The notes below the pieces were generated by a model. That model was not told the DNA's origin. It saw only the letters and a list, made by a program, of their open reading frames with translations, and did not search any database. Below are positions 33,609-44,874 of a stretch of DNA of 64,000 nt, in pieces; positions within the stretch are counted from its first letter, which is position 1, and the number at the start of each line of letters is the position of its first letter. The position numbers were made by a program, and so were the translations under genes. Where the stretch lies: assembly GCA_014904845.1 (NCBI GenBank), contig MU119309.1, positions 109,130 to 173,129 of the forward strand, in the 5' to 3' direction. The DNA comes from Acephala macrosclerotiorum. Its lineage: Eukaryota > Ascomycota > Leotiomycetes > Helotiales > Mollisiaceae.

Positions 33609-36600
33609 TCAAACAGCGGTTTTCTCCTCACTCATCCTCTTCAGCATTTCTCCAATTTTAATAAAAGAAATTGGCTTCGTCAAGAAATCATCAAATCCAC
33701 TCTCTTCCGCCTCAACCCTGTCCCGCCGACTCGCCAGTCCCGTGAGCGCGACAATAAACGTACGATCTTTCTCCAAATCCAGTTTCATTATCTGACTCTG
33801 CTCATCAAAGCCACCGTCTTCTGAACTTTCCGTCCCCATTAATTTCCTCTCAGTGGTTGCTGCAGCTCTCCGAAAAACTTTCCTCTCAAGGGCTCGAATC
33901 GCTCTTGTTGCTTCGAATCCGTTCATGTTCGGCATCGAGATGTCCATGAATATTATATCGAACTGTTTTTCGGAACCTGCTTCTCGGACTGCAGCTACTG
34001 CTTCAAGACCATCGCGTGCAGTGACGACGGTGTCAGATTTCCGTTTCGCCAGGTACCGCTGGAGAAGCTGTAGATTCAGCGCATTGTCGTCCACGGCCAG
34101 GATGTGCAACGACTTTGCCGTCTCCGTAAAGGCAACACCTGATTTCTTAGGCTGTGGAAGCTGGAGTCTGCCGAAAGTGGAGGGCGGAGGCATTGTGGAG
34201 GGAATACATTGAGTCGCTGAACCATTCTGGGAGTCTAAAGATATTTGTGATAGCGCGTTGATGCTTGCGTCTAGCTGATCGTTGTTTCTTGAATGGACTT
34301 CTTGTGAAAGAATGGTGTCGTCTCTCTTTTCTAATTCCTGTGAGTCTACAGATATTGGCGTGTTCGAAAGTGTTGTTTGTGGCGTAAATCCATAATCCGT
34401 CAATATGATTCCATTCATTATACTTCTCTCTTCTGGCGACCCGAGAGGGGTTTGCGTGGCCCGATTGACATGAAATGCGCTCATCTCGGCTGCCACGGTT
34501 GACAGTTCCGGGTCCATCAGGGCCATGAGGCAACGGGCGAGTCTGAACGGTCCCACGGGTGGACGAATGTGGCCGATAGCGTAGTTGCGATGCGCCCCAA
34601 CTTGCTTAGCTGAACACGACACGTCATTGTGAACGACGAGGATTCGTTGCCCTTTTTCATAGCCTCCCTCGTTTTGGTGATCGGTGATGACGAAATCTGC
34701 GGAGCTGGTGCTTGTTGTGAAGCCAAACCATTCCACACAGTATTTTTCTATGCAAGCCCAGGTGATGTCTTTAGCTCGAGTGTCGTTGTCTTTGACTCGT
34801 GACAAGCGGATGGATTTTGTGCTCGCTCGAGCTTGGACTTTCGCGATGCATTTCTGAGCATCAAGTAGAATTTCCTTCGTGCTGCTTGGCTCCATATGGT
34901 CGAACATCGGGGCCTCGACCTTCTCGACTGGTATGGTGACCTCTACTTCTGTGCCCTTCCCAACTTGACTTCGAATGGAGATTTGACCGCCGAGTTGATT
35001 CACAATGCTCCAGCTAAGAGAAGATCAGCATTAATCATCTCACAAAGCTCACAACGCTTACACAATTGAAAGTCCCAGCCCTACTCCTGGAGCAAAACTA
35101 TCCTCTTGTGCGAAAGGGTGATAAAGCTTGCGCTCCATATATTCCGTGGACATGCCACGCCCGGAGTCTCTGATCTTGAGATAAAGCACATTGCCGAGTG
35201 AGCCGTTGTGGCGAGATTGGGCATTTTCCCGAATTCGCATTTGAACCATGATGTAGCCAGATTCCGTGTATTTTAGGGCGTTGCCAAAGAGGTTCATTAC
35301 TACACGTCTCAAAGCTCCTATAACAGCGGTGAGCAAAGTCGTAGCCGATAGAGTGAACAAAGACACACCTGCTTGGATATTATAATACCAGTCTCTCCGC
35401 TCGATATCAAGAATTATATCCAGCGCGGCGCGACGACCGCGAGGAGCGTGTGCTTCTGCTGCTGAGCGAAATTCTCTTGAGATGGCCGAAGTTGGGTCAT
35501 CCGTTCCACGAAATTCGCTGGCGGCGATCATCCCATTGCAGATGTCTTCGCATAGAAGGGCCAGATTGGTCACTTGAATAAGTTCATTGATGATGGCTCC
35601 TGGCGTGCCTCTATTAGTCTCAAAGCAAGCCAGTCTCATTAGATACTCACCCTTTTGGTTGCCCGTCTTCTCAAAAGAGTTGATCTTGCTGTAGTCAAGA
35701 ACATGATTAATGGTATCCTGACTCGGGCGTTAGCCACCGTAACATGATACATATTGATATCTTACCAAGAGTGTACCACTGCAATTGGTGATAGTGGAAA
35801 TGAATTCCATTTGTGATGCATCAAGATCCGAGTCACGAAGAAATTCGGCGCTTGCCAGAATTCCATGCAGAGGACTTCGGAACTCGTCTTGGAAGAGTCA
35901 GCTATATCTTTGGAAGACAAGAAATGAAACTCACGAGAAATGCTACTGATAAAATCAGACTTCATTTTGTTCGAGGTGATAGCGTCGAGGCGGCTGATCT
36001 CAACCATGACACTGTTGGTGAAGGCTGACAGATATGCAACTTCGGATTCAACAGTGAAGACAGGGACAGCAGATCTGCTCCAGACAAAACACCCTGAGTA
36101 CCATCGTTCTAGATCATTCCGTTAACTGACTGAAACTTCCGGAAGCAGACTTTCTTACCCCCAGCCGTATCCCAAAGAGGCAAAAAGATGATTTGCCTAG
36201 CTTTGTGGAAGATTCGAGATAATAGAGTGGCTTCTGCTTTCTGGTGTGTAAGATTGATAAATGGAACTGATTTTCTCCTTTCTGACGGACTACGGCCAGC
36301 CGTCTCCTGCAATTCGTTCTGCTGTTCCAGAGATGAGAAGTAACCTTCCTCATCAGTATACCACACGTTACCTTGCGGATAGGTATTAATCAACGCTTGA
36401 AGGGTCTTGGCGTCGAGGACGTTTGCATCCGGATCCCAAGTTGCCACTCTCGCAGCAGACATGGCCAAAACCTTGGCAGCTTTGTGGTCATCACTAAAGC
36501 TTCGAGTTGACTCTTGAGAGATCTGCTGACTATTTCCGTCTTTCTTGGACAGAGTGGGTCTGCGGTTGGTGTCATTAGATCTTTGCCTTTGCTTTTCTTC

Positions 36601-38240
36601 ACGTTTTACCAACTCGACATGAGACCCGATGTCCGTTGCGCTGTCTAAATATGCCTCGGTGTTTCCAGTTTCAGAGTAACCTTTTGCGGTATCGAGGAAA
36701 ACAACTCCTCCGACAGTCAGTTCTAGAGACTCCTGAAGTATGTTTGCAGCTTGGTCCAAGGCGGAACGGATCTTGTCAAGCACTGATTCCTTCGCAATGG
36801 CATTGGAGTCTGTGGGTTGTGACTCGTTGCTTGCAACTGGTGTAATGTTGTCGATCGGCTCATTCTGGTTGGTTTGGGTTGCGTCTTTGTTGACTTTAGC
36901 AGCGTCATCATTCGAGGTATGTTGCGCCGTGCGTTCAAGGAATCGAGCAATTCCTTTGCTCATCAAAGCAACACGACGTCGCTCAGCAGCTTCTCGTTTT
37001 GTCTCAAGATGCTTCATCACATTAGAAGCTTGTTGGTGCAGAACTTCTTGGGTCAGCAAAGACAACAAGGGTGGGTAAGCGGACACTGACATTTTCTTTG
37101 ATTTAACGTCAAGCCGTCTCGCACCTTGTCGTCGAAAAGAAAGAACGAGCCGATGTTGATCCCATGGTTGGTAGTGATTGGCGTTCCAGCATAGAATCGG
37201 TAGGAAACGATTGTCCCATCGACAACCGGGAGTGAAGCAAATCTCCCATCCTTGCTCAGGTCATTAACGATGAAGCATGGATACTCATCTTGGCTAGGAT
37301 CAAGAGCCAATGTATTCTAGAAGCGCCAAGTTAGATATATCTCAACAGATGGAAATGGTGGAAGCACATGCCTCACATAAGCCGCCGGGGGTTGGGACGG
37401 TCGAGCAGCCAAACCATTTGCCGGTTGTGAGCACATCAACGTCTGAAGTATCATGTTGTTCCGAGCCTACGCGAAGAGCACCAGCAAGAAAATATTGAGT
37501 CCCTGTTGAGAGCTGAGAAATGCTCCCGAATTGTTCGACAACAGGTCACGTACCTCGATCAACCAAGCTGCGGTGTACTTTAGCAGGGCATACCGCGTGA
37601 CATGGATTGGAAATACATACCTCACCATAGCATGAACGCCTTTGAGACGCCACTTCATCAAATTAGTATAGTAAAAAGATATTTTTGCTAGTGGGAGCTC
37701 CAGGAGTTAGGAGCTGTCTCAAGAGCTTGCATGCAAACGGATGAAGTCCGTCTGTTCTTGATGTCTCGGCTCTAGAGATAGCTCCAAGCTCCCGGAGCTC
37801 TCATACAAGGGAATTGCAAAATTGAACGGAAATAAGTACGCACAACAAGAGTTTCAGCGTACGCATCCAGAGCGCCATCGCTGTTCAGAGTCTCATTGAA
37901 GTTGTCTTCAATCGTGGAGTTGACAGAACTGAGAGGAGCGAAAAATCTGGAGTGCCTTGTCAGCCAGATCACGGGGCAAGCACGATCGTCAAAGATGCCC
38001 GAAGCGGATATTCGAGTTCCAGTAGGGACCTTACTTCCTCAATTCCAACGCTCGCTGGCTTTCAGTCATGCTTCTGCTTGGATCTTCTCCATTTGCACTG
38101 ATGTTGGCTTTCATTGTGGCCTGGTGCAACGTCCCGACCGCTGCTGCCAGACTGGATGGCGTTTCAATCGCGCTACTTTGGCATTGCTGATGACGGGAAC
38201 CCGGATCATGGGAGATGCCATTCTGAGGAGGTGTGGCCAT
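33609..38240 (-). CDS. Hybrid sensor histidine kinase (GAF-HisKA-HATPase-REC)
   Basis: Thirteen exons in transcript order: 38035-38240, 37840-37955, 37626-37652, 37554-37577, 37372-37502, 37091-37316, 36159-37043, 35935-36108, 35766-35887, 35651-35717, 35369-35608, 35062-35317, 33609-35013. Together they give exactly 1293 codons with every junction in phase. Residues about 100-270 form a GAF-like sensor domain (GTQYFLAGAL ... RFYAGTPITTNHGINIGSFF ... RDGLT). A long low-complexity linker follows. The H-box ISHEFRSPLHG has its phosphorylated His at residue 597, in a codon split by an intron. N box (MNLFGNALKY), G1 (RDSGRGM), F box and G2 (GVGLGLSIV) follow. The receiver has AVDDN, phospho-acceptor Asp near 1182 (FMDISMPNMNG), ALTG and LTKP. 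All catalytic residues are present. Such proteins feed the HOG-type phosphorelay via Ypd1. One intron (37317-37371) is GC-AG. Confidence 0.9.
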
Positions 38241-39677
38241 AATTTATTATTTGGCTGTGCAACGCCAGCCCTCGATGGAGAAGCAAAACCATCTTTGCCT
38301 GCGACGCAGAACCCTTGCCACCATGGGCCACCATGGGACAAAGATCTAGAACGATCGGTCGTTGGTGATCAACTAGGCTACGGAAGGGTAACTTGCATTT
38401 GATGGAGAGTCTGTGGATATTGATACGAGCAGTGCTTCCCTGGTCAGACGTGACAGGTGTTCCGCGCAAGGGTGACTTCATACCCAATTTTTAGTGGTCT
38501 CAGAGGCGTCATTATCATAAGCGTCAGCTGCAAGCCACACCCAGTTGTTGCTACATCTTCAAAATCAGGGTTCCTGAAATTACTTCGGTAAAAGAAGGGT
38601 CCAGTCCCTTGGTTTGTGGTCTCTATCAGATCCTTTGCGGATTCATGCGGAGGTTATCAATCAGTCTTCAATTGAAACGAGTTGCTTTTCCTCATCGTGA
38701 TACTCAACAGCTCATGGGCAGAATCAGACAAGTTCCGTTACCGATCCCAGCCCAGCATATCACGAATCGAGTTGTCTTCAGAACCTTGGGGTTCTTCATA
38801 CACGATGCAGCTCGCTCTTTGTGGCGCGGAGACAAACCCCGAGAACCTTAATGTAAATGCTCGGCGCGTGGGAAGCCTTGAGTGAGGAGAACGATTGGCT
38901 CGTATTAGTACGTTCATGCTTGACGAGCTCGTTCGGCATCTTCCAGAAGTGCGCCAGCAATGCCTGTCTGTCACTGCACGGCAAATAAAGCTTCGTGACA
39001 TGCGCCCCGTTTGAGGCTGGCAAGCCTTCAAGCCTTGTCACAGCGGAGAAGCTTTTGACGAATGAAGCTAAACAACGAATTTGTTGGGTTTCTTCAACGC
39101 AGCAAGACGTTTTTTTGGGACCGAGTATAAATCATACCAAGAATCGTCCGATAGCCCGGCTCAACCAAGTAAGATTGTATCCGACCGGGATCTGCGGTAA
39201 AGAAAGGTTTCCGATCAATAGGAAAAGAAAAATAGGGTGATCACATGGCTACACTAGTCACATCCCCTCATGTAGGACAAGCCTTAAGAATAAGAAATCT
39301 ACTTCACCTCTCCGTCTCTGGCGCTCTGCAGTGCTGCGTCTTTGTACTACCAACTTGGCCGAAATATCAACGGGACCACTCGGCCTGCGGCAAAATCTCC
39401 TCCCAAGATGATGATCCATCAAGCTCATCGTAAGAACCATAGTCGGGAGGTAGAGCGCGTATTCCGAATGGCGTGTTCCAGGCACGAGTGTCTGGATGGT
39501 TGTACGAACAGCTGCCTTCAACATTCCATCTTCCACACTCCCTGGCAGATCCGTACTTTCCATAGAAAAGTATAGTAACCGAAAAGTATCTCTTAGATCC
39601 TTCACCGTAAATCTCTCTTCATGCTCAAACGTTTTGTGATTTCCCCATATGTACAATGTCCACTCAAAGGTCCATCT
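38241..39677. other. Long 5' region of the histidine kinase and 3' flank of NDUFB3
   Basis: About 1.4 kb. Frames on both strands (for example minus 39258-39656, 132 codons; plus 38609-38851) show no family motif and no supporting introns. Long upstream regions are common for fungal signalling genes, so this may be regulatory and 5' UTR. I see no RNA gene or repeat. Confidence 0.4.
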
Positions 39678-40092
39678 TTAATGGTGACCCTCAGCATGAC
39701 CCTCTCCGTGTCCGTGATCATCGTTCAAGAACATGTATTCATATCCGCAGTATGCCGCAAATGCTACCGTCGCGATGCCCAAGCCTGGGAAGCTGCCCTT
39801 GAATCGATTCCATCGGGTGAAAGGTCCTGTGTATCGCCATGCTTCTCTGTAGTCAACCCATCAGCATCAATCCTTCATCCTGTGCCCTTCTCTAAGCTCA
39901 GCTAAAAGTTCGACTCACGCTCGTGCCCATGGATCGTTTGCTGGTGTGCCTGCTGATGCGGCGAAAGCTTTGGGGTCGAAGCCAGTGAGGTTCGGTCGGG
40001 GACCAGCTCTTCGTACACTGTGTATCCAGGTCAGCAACTTCATTAATCCCATCTCCAGAACCAATTGACTCTACATACGCTGAGAAACGCAT
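39678..40092 (-). CDS. NDUFB3: NADH:ubiquinone oxidoreductase subunit NDUFB3 (B12)
   Basis: Exons 40079-40092, 39919-40017 and 39678-39846 (introns of 61 and 72 nt) encode 93 residues in phase. The protein begins MRFSAVRRAGPRPNLTGFDPKAF and continues ASAGTPANDPWARA, EAWRYTGPFTRWNRFKG, a single membrane helix (LGIATVAFAAYCGYEYMF) and a His-rich acidic tail (DDHGHGEGHAEGHH). This matches fungal B12/NDUFB3, an accessory subunit in the membrane arm of mitochondrial complex I, in size, helix position and His-rich end. The first exon is only 14 nt, so the start depends on the gtatgt donor at 40078; the ATG-CGT start keeps phase and is the only one that does. Divergent from caf1, 373 bases apart. 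Confidence 0.9.
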
Positions 40093-40465
40093 CTTAAAGT
40101 CTGTGTCGTCCACAAGGCTGTGATATTTTGAGGCTGTAGATGCTCCTCTCCCAGTAATCGAGGTCGAAGCTAGGGCTTGGCAGTCTAGACCGCATTTAGT
40201 AAGGCCAACCTTGAGCTCCCGACCTCCGATATCTGGACAAGAGCCAGCCCTGGCATCACGAACTTCGAACATTGACAACGACTTCACCGCGATCCTACAA
40301 CCAGCGCATGTACATACTCACCTTCGTCGTGCCCACAAGCTGCCAATCTACTCTCTGCGAATAAACCACGAACCACTCCCCTTCTCGCGCGTCACGCAGC
40401 GCCCATGAAAACCGCACACCTCCCTCGATCTTTCTGGACTAGCACACATAGCACAGAGAATCAAA
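40093..40465. promoter_or_regulatory. Bidirectional promoter, NDUFB3 and caf1
   Basis: 373 bases between two divergent housekeeping start codons. No strong TATA box on either strand; the stretch before 40465 is pyrimidine-rich (cctccctcgatctttc), usual for fungal housekeeping promoters. Confidence 0.55.
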
Positions 40466-42020
40466 ATGCCTCCACCGATGCAGCGCTTCGGCGGCGCGCC
40501 CAATAGTCTTGCCTCTCACTATCAGCAACAGTATCCAGCACATTCGCAAGGGCATGCTGCCGGTCTTCCTCCACCGTCCCTCGCGTCGAATCCCGGGTTC
40601 ATGAATGCGAATTCTATGAACAATCCCTTCTCCGTGAACGGCAATGCTTTGAGCCTATCAGGGGGCTTCGGAGGTGCTGGACTCGGGATGCCTGGAGGAA
40701 CGGGTCTAGCAAGTCATGCTGCGCAAATGAGCTTTGCTGGCGCCAATCTACATCAGGGACATAACGGCATGAGTGAAGTGGGGAGTGTGAGGGGCCAGAA
40801 AAACCAGAACAGAATACGCGATGTGTGGGCGAGCAACTTAGAAGAGGAGATGGTGGTACTGCGGTGCTTGGCCGGGAAGTATCCATATATTGCAATGGTA
40901 AGAACAAAGGAAGGAGGATATGCGAGATTGACTGACACTACGTCAGGACACTGAGTTTCCTGGAGTGGTCGCGAGACCTATGGGATCTTTCAATGGAAAG
41001 GCCGACTACCATTATCAGTGTCTGCGATGCAACGTCGACCTCCTCAAACCGATCCAGCTTGGCATTTCATTATTCACCGAGGACGGTAACCTTCTCCCAC
41101 CAGAGATGTCAGCAGATGAATTGGGACTCCCAACGAACCATCCTCTTTATCGAAGATACGCCGGCCAGATGATACCTATCCCAACTACATGGCAATTCAA
41201 TTTCAGTTTCTCTCTGGAGACCGACATGTACGCTGAGATCTCCATCGAAGCTCTGAAGCAAGCACAGGTGGACTTTCGAAAGCTGGAGACAGATGGAATC
41301 GAAGCATCCGCCTTCGGAGCTGTCCTTATCAGCTCTGGCCTGGTCATGGAGGACGACGTCCATTGGTTATCTTTCCACGGTGGTTACGACTTTGGGTATC
41401 TCACGAAACTCTTACATGTGGAACCCCTTCCGGACGATGAGATTACTTTCAAAGCAACTATGGCCAAATACTTCCCGAGTATTTGGGACATCAAGTACCT
41501 GGTGAAGTGGGCGGCAAGACAATATCAACAAGGTCAAGCCAGTCCAGACCCACCCACCCTCGAAGTCCTCCAGAAATTCGAACAAAAGGCCAGCCTCGAG
41601 TCTCTCGCCGAGAGCCTGAAAGTCAAACGTCAAGGCGTCGCACATCAAGCTGGCTCAGACTCGTTACTAACCGGTCGGGTATTCTTCAGAGTCAAAGAGC
41701 GAATGTTCAACAATGAAATCGGGGAAGAACATAACAGTCTAGTCTGGGGTCTCAGCACGCCAGAATACGGCCAAGTCCCACAAAACAACGTCCAATCCAC
41801 GCCCCAACATCACCACAATCACAATCAAGAAAACGTCACACCAGGCCAGAACGGAAACGGAGTCACGTTCACGACCTTCACTGGTCCCAGCACACCCAAT
41901 ACAGGGAGCGCAGGACTAGCTACTACACCAGGACACAACAGTAACGGCGGCGGTATGGCACCGATGACACCGGGCGGCATGGGGGGTGTGTTTGGTAATT
42001 TCCAGTACAATGGTAAATAA
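40466..42020 (+). CDS. caf1: CCR4-NOT deadenylase subunit Caf1/Pop2
   Basis: Exons 40466-40897 and 40947-42020 (49-nt intron, gtaaga...gtcag) encode 501 residues. An N-terminal Gln/Gly/Asn-rich disordered part (1-115) precedes the nuclease domain. IRDVWASNLEEEM starts it, and the DEDD residues are visible: Asp145 and Glu147 in DTEFPG (the intron falls exactly before Asp145), an Asp near 292 in FHGGYDFGYL, and His377/Asp382 in AHQAGSDSLLT. A His/Asn/Gly/Thr-rich tail of about 100 residues follows. Caf1 is the poly(A)-specific 3' exonuclease of CCR4-NOT, controlling mRNA decay in the cytoplasm. Longer than yeast-type cores only because of the low-complexity ends. Looks intact. Confidence 0.95.
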
Positions 42021-42672
42021 ATACGGAGTTTCTGCGGTCTTGCGACTCTGGTGATGGAAAGTAAATGGACTGGATGGTCGGGTTTTCTTGCAAACGAAAA
42101 AATTTCATCGCGAGTAAGGGTGCGGATCGTCGTTGGAGTTTTCCGGCGGAGTTCGATGGGTTCATGGTGGACTCTTTGTGCGTTTGTTAGGCGGGATGGA
42201 ATGGAGAAAGTGTACTGTATATTAGGAGAAATAGTGCATTGCATTGCGTTACCCACCAACAAAAGGTCTGCCTTTTCCGCAAATCCGTGAGTTGAGACCA
42301 TCTATCGAGACTGACTGGCAAGTGCCAATCATCTAGAAGCATCTACCTATGCTTGGGAAACTTGGCTGGACACTTCGCTTAATTGCTCCATAGCAGAAGG
42401 CTTGATCCAAACAATACTTCTCAATATTCCATGCTACTTGGGGATTTCGGGTATGGCGTTTTTAGCTACCAGTACGCGAGAGGACGTACCTTGGGCTTGT
42501 CTATAAGTATCAGAGATCATTCCATATAACCAAGTTTTAATTTGTATTTTATATGAAATCGAGTACTCTCTTGAACCGCACTCCCCATGCTTTGACATCA
42601 GCCACAACCTGCATCTCTTCTTCCCTCATCCCACTACCTTGCTCAAACGCTATCCAACCACATAATTACCTC
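42021..42672. other. Convergent intergenic region
   Basis: 652 bases between the ends of caf1 (plus) and the F-box-like gene (minus). Short frames only; nothing recognised. Confidence 0.4.
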
Positions 42673-43281
42673 TCAATGTTTCAAAAACCCACCACCATAA
42701 GGCTTAATACGAATTTTCTGCCTCTCGGTGGACCAGCCAGGGAGAAATTCACTCATCCCCTCCCTCTGTGCCTGCTCTGCAATCATCGTTCTGAGTTTCA
42801 GCTTGATCTTTAATTCGGACAGCTCAGCTCGCCGGCGGCAGGGATAGTACTGGTGGAATGGGTGAATAAGCCATTGCGCAATAATATCCGAATATTGGCT
42901 TGCGTAGGAAAGTTCATTCCCTTTGTATGAGTAACCCTGGAATCCGTCTTCGTTGTAGCCGATCACGATGTCTTTCTCCCAGTATTCTTGTTTGTAGATG
43001 CGGTACAATGTGGAGCAAGTTGCGCCCAGAAGTCGCTGGGTTCCTGGTCCTAGGAGGTTGAAAACCATGATGTGTAATTCTGTTGGGAACTTCATGAAAC
43101 TGCTTTGCTGTGGCAGGGGTACTTATTAGCGTTGCTTAGTACATAAATTTGCTGCGAGTTTTCTTACCTCTTCGTTATTGGTCTTCCTCCCTGCGCTTAC
43201 TTTGCTCACCCCTTTCGATGGACGTTTTGCAGCCATGCTCGATGCATTAGTGCAGGTAAGGGGCTTGTTTGTCTTCGGCAT
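42673..43281 (-). CDS. F-box-like family protein, intact copy
   Basis: Exons 43168-43281 and 42673-43107 (60-nt intron, gtaaga...ccacag, phase 0) encode 182 residues. Exon 1 is a basic Ser/Lys-rich leader (MPKTNKPLTCTNASS...). Exon 2 opens with FPTELHIMVFNLLGP and RLLGATCSTLYRIYKQEYWEKDIVI, an F-box-like start, then ASQYSDIIAQWLI, a charged helix and the end GGGFLKH. It is the only complete member of the family in the window; partial or dead copies lie at 2-352, 657-1036 and 1500-1977, about 41 kb away on the other strand. Function unknown; an SCF-adaptor role would need the F-box similarity to be real. Confidence 0.65.
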
Positions 43282-44488
43282 GTTGGAGCCAGATCGTAGC
43301 TGGAAAATGTTGGGAATAATTGAGGAATACTGGGGGAAAAAATAGACCGAGAATTATACGTCAGGATAGTATCACTTCCGCGCCCAATGCACTATACTGG
43401 GTCAGCGGAACGGCCCGCGTAGGCGTAACGAGTTTCAAGTGAAGCGCCACCAACCATACGATATCCTGAATATTCAAAGTAAAAATGCATACTATTTGCT
43501 TTTATTCTTCAACGTTTGGCGACAGCACGCGTCGTTCAAGGGCCATAGGTCACATCATTGCATCATTTCCTACCACGGCAGCTATAAATCACCGTGATCG
43601 ACCTTGCTCATAGCCCCATGAAAGCAGGTCTCCTAAGGATAAGCCATGCCTGAGGGCATTGGCTGACGGCAAAGTACCGTTATTAGAGCTTTGGTGCAAA
43701 CAATTGCAAAATTTTCAACTGTAGCTCTTCCAGGTAAGTTAGACTGGTCGGGGGGCTGGCCATTACCTGCGATGCGTCTTGAGATCACAAGAGTAGCGAT
43801 CAAGCAAGACTTTTAGCTAATGAGAGTACTAGGTAGAGGTAGATCTGTTTAAAGAGCAAAGGTAGTCGTTAGTTCATATCTTGCTGACTGTTAAAATTTG
43901 ACTTCACCATGACTTGATGTTCCAGTGCTCTGTGCCAAGGAGCACTCCACCGACGAAGAGCTTCCTCACAAATCACGCGACCAAGCTTGAGTTTTTATTA
44001 CTTTAATATTATATTCTAACGCTAAACAATTTACAAAATAAAGATTTTATTATATAGGAAGATTTATTATATGACTCGCGGACTTATATATGTGAGCTGG
44101 TACGGTCACCTGATGCGCGGAGCCGGCCAAACTCAGACCCGTAAGGTTAGAGCCGCGTCGCCACGATCGCATTCCACAAAATCGCTCATTAATTGATTGC
44201 GCAATAATTACCGATCCGATTATACTGAGACTTGAAAAATAAATAGAATTAACTCTACGATAGTATATATCTCGGACTTACAGTTTTTAGTAAATTTTCG
44301 GGAGTAATGTGCGACTCCAAAGTCTAAAGCTTTATGTTCACACAGAAAATTCAAGGTTTTATGGTGGCACTATCCTCCATGATTACCAATAGGGAATACC
44401 GGATTCTAAATGCACGGAGCATTCGTTAAAGTCGTTCATATTTCAATAATGTCTTAATATATTTAAATAAGCAAATCTTGGTCATCAA
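43282..44488. other. Intergenic region before the tRNA
   Basis: About 1.2 kb. AT-rich near 43985-44060; otherwise mixed composition with no frame over 60 codons that looks coding and no recognised repeat. Possibly decayed repeat DNA. Confidence 0.35.
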
Positions 44489-44619
44489 GGACCGCTGGCG
44501 CAACGGTAGCGCGTTCGACTCCAGATCGAAAGGTGTATGTAGCCAACAAAAAGACGAGCATTTCGACTTATATCTAACGTGTTCAATAAATAGTATCCGT
44601 TCAAATCGGGTGTGGTTCA
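44489..44619 (+). tRNA. tRNA-Trp (CCA) interrupted by about 60 nt in the variable region
   Basis: The 5' part folds normally: acceptor strand GGACCGC (44489-44495), D arm GCGC-AACGGTA-GCGC, anticodon stem TTCGA/TCGAA with loop CTCCAGA, giving anticodon CCA (44521-44523). The matching T arm ATCCG-TTCAAAT-CGGGT is at 44595-44611, followed by the acceptor strand GTGGTTC (44612-44618), which pairs fully with GGACCGC including G-U pairs, and a discriminator A. Between the anticodon stem and the T arm there are about 61 bases instead of the usual 4-5. The extra DNA is not at the normal intron site (37/38). GTAT occurs on both sides of it. Probably a disrupted tRNA gene, or a tRNA-derived repeat. 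Confidence 0.65.
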
Positions 44620-44712
44620 ATTCCTTTAATTCGATTTTATTTTTTATTTTTTATTTTTTATTCTTTTTGCTTTTATTGTTACCGACCGTGCCAGTCGGCT
44701 ACATGGTCGGTA
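44620..44712 (+). terminator. T-rich tract and hairpin downstream of the tRNA
   Basis: A long T-rich run (44623-44679, repeated attttttt blocks) would terminate RNA polymerase III. Directly after it, TACCGACCGTG (44680-44690) and CATGGTCGGTA (44702-44712) form an 11-bp stem with one G-T pair and an 11-base loop. Confidence 0.45.
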
Positions 44713-44874
44713 AGCGTTAGGCTTTAACGGGAGTCTCTCCCCTGTGATTGATCATAGGGATCGATGGTATGATCTACTCGGATCTATTGAGCGCTCGAAA
44801 CGGTATATAGGCAGGACAGGGTGCGGTTAAAGAATATATAAAGGAATCGATCGAATCGATACACAAAGTTTTTC

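Noticed and set aside
33609..38240. Several plus-strand frames of 60-120 codons over the histidine kinase
   Set aside because: Antisense shadows; the 13-exon minus-strand model explains the region with all phases consistent.
39258..39656. 132-codon minus-strand frame downstream of NDUFB3
   Set aside because: Lies just 3' of the NDUFB3 stop, has no recognisable motif, and is more likely 3' flank.
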